Position numbers and translations under genes: made by a program. A stretch of DNA of 10,585 nucleotides from JBOGWY01 sp050694015 (GTDB lineage Bacteria; Actinomycetota; CADDZG01; WHSQ01), in NCBI GenBank assembly GCA_050694015.1, contig JBOGWY010000200.1, positions 1-10,585 of the forward strand, given 5' to 3'. Of the stretch, positions 8,401-10,585 are shown piece by piece. The notes under the pieces were generated by a model that saw only the letters and a program-made list of their open reading frames with translations, was not told the DNA's origin and searched no databases. The first letter of the stretch is position 1; each line of letters opens with the position of its first letter.

Positions 8401-9099
8401 CTTCGGGAGCGTCGTCGCCTCACGGAGGAGACCGTCGACGCGGTAGCGAACCTCGACGGCGTCGGGGGTCGGCTCGATGTGAACGTCGGTGGCGCCGGCG
8501 CGAACGGCGTCGGCAACCAGCGCGTTGGTCAGGGGGACGATCGAGCTCATCGCGTCGTCGCTCATGTCGAGGTCGGCGTCCATGATCTCTTCTTCGTTCT
8601 CGCCCTCGTCACCGACCTCGCTGTCGACGGTCAGCTTCTTCAGCAGGCCGGAAGCGCTTTTCTCGACGGCGTACAGCTTCCGCAACGTCTCGTGGATGGC
8701 ACTCAGGGGGGCGATCCCGACCGTCACGTGCGAGGCGCGGGAAGCGATGCGGATGTCGTCGATCGCGACTACGTTGGTCGGGTCGGACATGGCGATCACG
8801 AGCTCGTCTTCGGTACGGGACACGGGCACGATCTGGTGCCGGGTCGCCAGCCGCTCGGGAACCTCACGGATGAGCATCGGGTCGATCTGCTTGCCGATCA
8901 GCTCGATGTACTCGAGCCCGAGCCTCTCGGCCAGGGTCCGGGCGATGTCTTTGTCTGTTGCGGCGCCCGACTCGATCAGGAAGTGCTGGATCGGCGGCTT
9001 CGGGTCCGGGGCGGCGCCCCAGGCCGTCCGCGCGTCGGCCCACTGCTCGTCGCTGATGACGCCTGCTTGCATGAGAACTTCACCGAGGTTTGTACGCAT
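5479..9099 (-). CDS. pilB: PilB/GspE-family type IV pilus assembly ATPase fused to a response-regulator receiver domain
   Basis: 1206 residues from the ATG at 9099, against roughly 560-580 for an ordinary PilB. This start was chosen because MRTNLGEVLMQAGVI is the typical MshEN-like beginning; the frame is open to 9291 but that part has no family character. The ATPase half (1-568) has an MshEN-like domain (1-145), the N2 region (about 180-290), Walker A GPTGSGKTS (328-336), Asp box ITLEDPIEYR (353-362), Walker B with VGEIRDGET (396-404), His box LTGHLVMSSLHTND (412-425 region) and a zinc tetracysteine (C461, C464, C496, C499). PilB hexamers sit on the inner face of the membrane and drive pilin polymerisation. 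A Pro/Gln/Val-rich linker (about 572-715) leads to a complete receiver domain (about 743-860) with acidic pocket D748-D750, phospho-acceptor D791 (LILLDHRLPG), T822 and K844 (TKPF). Then come an acidic low-complexity region (about 870-1085), a Pro/Gln segment (1094-1157) and a Trp-rich end (1168-1203). No other pilus genes are nearby. ATPase and receiver assignments are secure; phosphorylation control of pilus assembly is inferred. Confidence 0.95.
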   Translation of the reverse strand: MRTNLGEVLMQAGVISDEQWADARTAWGAAPDPKPPIQHFLIESGAATDKDIARTLAERLGLEYIELIGKQIDPMLIREVPERLATRHQIVPVSRTEDELVIAMSDPTNVVAIDDIRIASRASHVTVGIAPLSAIHETLRKLYAVEKSASGLLKKLTVDSEVGDEGENEEEIMDADLDMSDDAMSSIVPLTNALVADAVRAGATDVHIEPTPDAVEVRYRVDGLLREATTLPKQVQGQVVTRLKIMAGMDIAQRRRPQDGRSKVHVDGETVDTRVSTIPTISGEKVVIRILSNGGTGLDVKKLGFLPDELEVLEDTLQLPQGLVVFTGPTGSGKTSTMYSGLSHIKTPEKNIITLEDPIEYRIPGLNQVQINNKAGISFAAGLRSILRQDPDVIMVGEIRDGETAETVIQSALTGHLVMSSLHTNDAPSVISRLTDLGIDSFLIASALSLVVAQRLVRSICEECKQEHEPSDRTLRLLGMSREEASQHTYMKGAGCHHCGHTGYRGRTGLYEVLQVTEELRQLIGSGANDTEIDEAVRNSGLVELRQVGLTKARMGVTTLEEVLRVTDAGKRTAPPAAAPVAVPVQTPAPQYQQVPVQQVPVQQVPVQAVPVEYAPVQPQVVQAPAPAPIEFPPVAPSMAPIEFPQVAEAPAAELPQVAQASAEAPAAVSDAEEATRAQIAEVIQASLQATPPAPEPIAAPEPAAAMAPEPVASAVQVAEQESSSHDDISVNPASKDREGKPCVLMIDDDKDMRTLARLRLQNRFVVAEAEDGEQGIQTAVTLAPDLILLDHRLPGDIGGIELVRKLRSDEGTKNIPLIMLTGFSDPNVEMEALAAGVADFMTKPFEWNDLASRVDNALNGESSAIREIVLPEDEYGEPIDLEEEQRVKAPRSELVYEEGETVLQNMTHGVEEAVVATDESDAEPGDAEAEIDEPEAEVDETDEAGDDMEDTTAESEGEPEMEGTIEATDLSEDEIDAEDGSFEAEVEIGEVEPYGEIDADGEDEAEDDEPAAETLADYEKALEEEELSVSEDLSNDEDGEEHEVTPTDNTHTAIPGVRIVESPIDEIRLASKSEHDETDEQETVPVAQHAEPIDTPAPQPVQTPVQPAPVQQAPAAQPAPAPQPAPVQTQPVQQQPQQPAPQPVQQQPGQQPAPQPNPAGALFGPLFDHDWTEEEWERVLTGLIASGMLSWKRLGSFVIAQQFGR
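5629..5820 (-). repeat. Pro/Gln-rich low-complexity coding segment (second linker of the PilB fusion)
   Basis: The DNA repeats short CTG/CCG/TGC-rich words and encodes residues 1094-1157 of the ATPase fusion, built almost only of Pro, Gln, Ala and Val with repeated PAPQP and PVQQQP units. It separates the acidic region from the short Trp-containing end of the protein. It is most likely a flexible, extended spacer and, being slippage-prone, may vary in length between strains. Confidence 0.7.
7265..7324 (-). repeat. Four 15-bp tandem repeats encoding VPVQQ-type units
   Basis: Four consecutive 15-base units on the plus strand: ACCGGGACCGCCTGC (7265-7279, most divergent), ACCGGGACCTGCTGG (7280-7294), ACCGGAACCTGCTGC (7295-7309) and ACCGGAACCTGCTGG (7310-7324). 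Each keeps the reading frame and encodes a V-P-V-Q-(Q/A) pentapeptide in the first linker, between the ATPase and receiver domains. Changes in copy number would alter linker length by five residues without a frameshift. Confidence 0.85.
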
Positions 9100-9106
9100 G
9101 CAAGCA
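9064..9106 (-). promoter_or_regulatory. 10-bp inverted repeat enclosing the pilB-like start codon
   Basis: TGCTTGCATG (9064-9073) and CATGCAAGCA (9097-9106) are perfect reverse complements separated by 23 bases. In the mRNA, the start AUG (9099-9097) lies at the inner end of the 5' arm and would be base-paired, while the 3' arm contains the in-frame codons around M10. No clear Shine-Dalgarno is seen upstream (the bases before the arm read AAACCCACCTACGT). The dyad could be an RNA stem that hides the start codon or a DNA operator; it could also be chance. The repeat itself is certain, the function is not. Confidence 0.4.
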
Positions 9107-9338
9107 ACGTAGGTGGGTTTTTCTCCGCTGTAACTCCGTAGTGGGCGTAGTTCGTCTACATATTCCGACGTATGCCAGGTGCCACAGTTAACTATTGAGG
9201 CTGATGTCCGTTTTGAACTCGGGCCGAAATGTGACGTTTCAGCGCGTCGCGCGGCATCGCGTCGTTCAGATGCAGTACCGGAGCAAGACAAGCTCTCACC
9301 GCGCAGGACTCCCCCAGCGGGCGGCGAAACCAGCGTCC
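9100..9338. other. Divergent intergenic region
   Basis: These 239 bases separate the start codons of the pilB-like gene (leftward) and the secreted unknown gene (rightward). Part of it (about 9110-9230) is visibly richer in A/T than the genes, as expected for a promoter region. Apart from the weak leftward promoter and the start-codon dyad, no tRNA, riboswitch, convincing rightward promoter or further strong hairpin was found. An in-frame ATG at 9270 could extend the rightward gene by 23 residues. Confidence 0.6.
9157..9185 (-). promoter_or_regulatory. Weak promoter candidate for the pilB-like gene
   Basis: On the minus strand GTGGCA (9185-9180; four of six matches to TTGACA) and TATGTA (9162-9157; TAT conserved) are spaced by 17 bases, ending about 57 bases before the start codon. 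Spacing and position are right for a housekeeping sigma-factor promoter, but the hexamers are poor matches, so this is only a candidate. Confidence 0.2.
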
Positions 9339-10585
9339 ATGAGATCCAGGGTCCCTCTCCTCGTCGCGCTCGCCGTGATAGCTAGTGCATTCCCGCTGGT
9401 GGCCTCGCGGGCGCAGGCACCTGGTCCGATCGGCGCCGCTCGCGAGACCGAACCCGTGGTCCTGACCGGCGAGCGGTTCCCGGAATGGGCGACCCTCGCC
9501 GATGTGGCGCTCGAAGGACCGACCGCCAACGGCCTTCAATGCGAGGGAAACGGTCACGAGAACCCCGGCGAGGAGCCTTGTACCCACAATCAGTACGAAG
9601 ACCCCGACTTCCAGTCGAGCGACTTCCTGGATGAGGAGGGCGTCGCTATCGATCGGCTACTCGGCTACAGGTGGGACGACGAGGCAGGGGGCTTCGAGCA
9701 GATCCCGTTCCAGGTCGACGAGATGTTCGTCCGCTACCTCTCCAACAACAACTCCGGTTTCGCCTTCTACTCCGAGACCGATCAGCACACCTCGTACGCG
9801 TTCGAGCGCGAAGGGTTCCGGTGGACGGCGGATCGGCGGGCCGACCTCGGATATGAAAACGACCCGCTGGCCCCTTGTCGTGCCAAACCCGCGAGCGAGC
9901 CTGCAACCGACCCGGTGAAGGGTCTGGACACGGACGACGAGCTCGTCTTCATGGAACGGGACGCTGGAGGGCGCGCTCCTTCCGATGCTCTCCTTCCCTC
10001 CGGCGTGCAGGACTCGTACGAGATCGTGATCGCGGATCCGACCAACCCCGGCTCGGTCAAGTTCGCCTACGTCATGCTCGCGGGCCCGGACGGTCCTGCG
10101 GCCGCGTTCGACGAAACCAACGGCTACGTTCAGTACGAGCGCGATCAAGAGGGCGACCAGAACCTGTTCCTGTTCTCCCAGTCATCGTTCGACGGCTATG
10201 GCCGCGCCCCCAAGGGCCCGGTCTTCGATCCGGCAACGGGGCGTTGCGGCGATCCCGTCGACGATCGCTCCGACGACGATCCGCAACCCGTAGTCGATGT
10301 GCAACGTCGTCCCAGCGATGCAGCGACGATCACGACGCCCCGGTACGAGTTTCGCTACGAGGGCCGCTGGCTCATGACCAGCCTGCGCGTTTCCGAGGCC
10401 CAGAACGGCGATTGGACCTACGGGCCCGACCTCGTCGATCAGTGGAAAGCGCGTGCCTTCCAGCAGCGTCCCTCCGGACAAACCCCTTGTTGCGGTTACG
10501 AGGAGGAGGTCAACAACTGGGGCGGCTCGTCGATCCTGATGGGTGAGCTCGCCGGGCCGGTGCGAGTGATCCGCGAGACGTGGGG
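9339..10585 (+). CDS. Secreted protein of unknown function (3' end outside window)
   Basis: An uninterrupted frame of 415 codons runs off the right edge without a stop. Coding evidence is the strong G/C bias at third positions and a clean signal peptide at the chosen ATG (MRSR, hydrophobic core about 6-22, likely cleavage after RAQA at 27). An alternative in-frame ATG at 9270 would put 23 mostly polar residues before the signal; neither start has a clear Shine-Dalgarno. The mature part is acidic and rich in aromatic residues and Asp/Asn, with cysteines at 68, 81, 180, 303, 384 and 385 that could form disulfides in the extracytoplasmic space. Recognisable phrases include IPFQVDEMFVRY (122-133), LDTDDELVFMERDAG (196-210) and EVNNWGGSSILMGEL (390-404), but I cannot tie them to a named family. 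The look is that of a secreted beta-rich domain. It is divergent from the pilB-like gene, and its export resembles that of the hydrolases at the left of the window. Confidence 0.85.
   Translation, partial: MRSRVPLLVALAVIASAFPLVASRAQAPGPIGAARETEPVVLTGERFPEWATLADVALEGPTANGLQCEGNGHENPGEEPCTHNQYEDPDFQSSDFLDEEGVAIDRLLGYRWDDEAGGFEQIPFQVDEMFVRYLSNNNSGFAFYSETDQHTSYAFEREGFRWTADRRADLGYENDPLAPCRAKPASEPATDPVKGLDTDDELVFMERDAGGRAPSDALLPSGVQDSYEIVIADPTNPGSVKFAYVMLAGPDGPAAAFDETNGYVQYERDQEGDQNLFLFSQSSFDGYGRAPKGPVFDPATGRCGDPVDDRSDDDPQPVVDVQRRPSDAATITTPRYEFRYEGRWLMTSLRVSEAQNGDWTYGPDLVDQWKARAFQQRPSGQTPCCGYEEEVNNWGGSSILMGELAGPVRVIRETW

Noticed and set aside
6937..9141. Long plus-strand open frame (734 codons) opposite the pilB-like gene
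   Set aside because: It is the mirror of a gene with unmistakable ATPase motifs; its own product is low-complexity Leu/Arg/Asp/Gly text without recognisable motifs.
9170..9185. Sigma-54-like promoter (TGGCAC on the minus strand)
   Set aside because: The first block is perfect, but the second reads ATAC where TTGC is required at the fixed spacing.
9100..9291. N-terminal extension of the PilB fusion to an ATG at 9291
   Set aside because: The extra 64 residues resemble no PilB N-terminus, and the family's typical beginning starts exactly at the ATG at 9099. The extension would also fill nearly all of the divergent intergenic region.
9270..9338. Earlier in-frame ATG for the secreted unknown protein
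   Set aside because: It would add 23 mostly polar residues before a complete signal peptide. It cannot be fully excluded, but the ATG at 9339 gives a normal export signal.
9875..10546. Open frame of 223 codons at the right edge in another frame
   Set aside because: It is an Arg-rich shadow of the frame starting at 9339, which has a signal peptide and the expected codon bias and runs on past the window edge.

Overview
The window is GC-rich and carries five genes, two of them cut by the window edges. The high GC, strong G/C preference at third codon positions, a PilB-type ATPase and several signal-peptide-bearing hydrolases suggest an uncultured, probably actinobacterial lineage outside the well-known model genera. 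That placement is an inference from style and gene content; there is no rRNA or other marker gene here.

Left part (2-5457, + strand): a compact row of three genes. The first (5' end outside the window) is a neutral/alkaline ceramidase-like amidase. The second, overlapping it by one base (TGATG), is a secreted PHP-fold metallohydrolase with a perfect EF-hand-type loop inside its catalytic domain and an Ig-like C-terminal domain. The third, six bases downstream, is a secreted GH36/clan-D-like glycoside hydrolase whose usual acid/base aspartate seems to be replaced. The spacing argues for one transcript, and the products look like an extracytoplasmic set of amidase, phosphoesterase and glycosidase. 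Combined action on a complex lipid such as a glycosphingolipid is an attractive but untested reading.

Middle (5429-5477): a perfect 11-bp hairpin lies in the last codons of the glycosidase gene, at the convergent junction with the next gene. It probably ends transcription from both sides.

Right-centre (5479-9099, - strand): a 1206-residue fusion protein. A complete type IV pilus assembly ATPase (MshEN-like N-terminus, Walker A, Asp box, Walker B, His box, tetracysteine zinc site) is joined through a Pro/Gln/Val-rich linker to a complete response-regulator receiver domain. A very acidic low-complexity stretch, a second Pro/Gln linker and a short Trp-rich terminal segment follow. No other pilus gene is in the window. 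A 10-bp inverted repeat brackets its start codon.

Right edge (9339-10585, + strand): a divergently transcribed gene for a secreted protein of unknown function, running off the window without a stop codon. The 239-bp divergent intergenic region should hold the promoters for this gene and the ATPase fusion.

The most unusual items are the PilB-receiver fusion with its long tail, the start-codon inverted repeat, and the three-gene hydrolase cluster.
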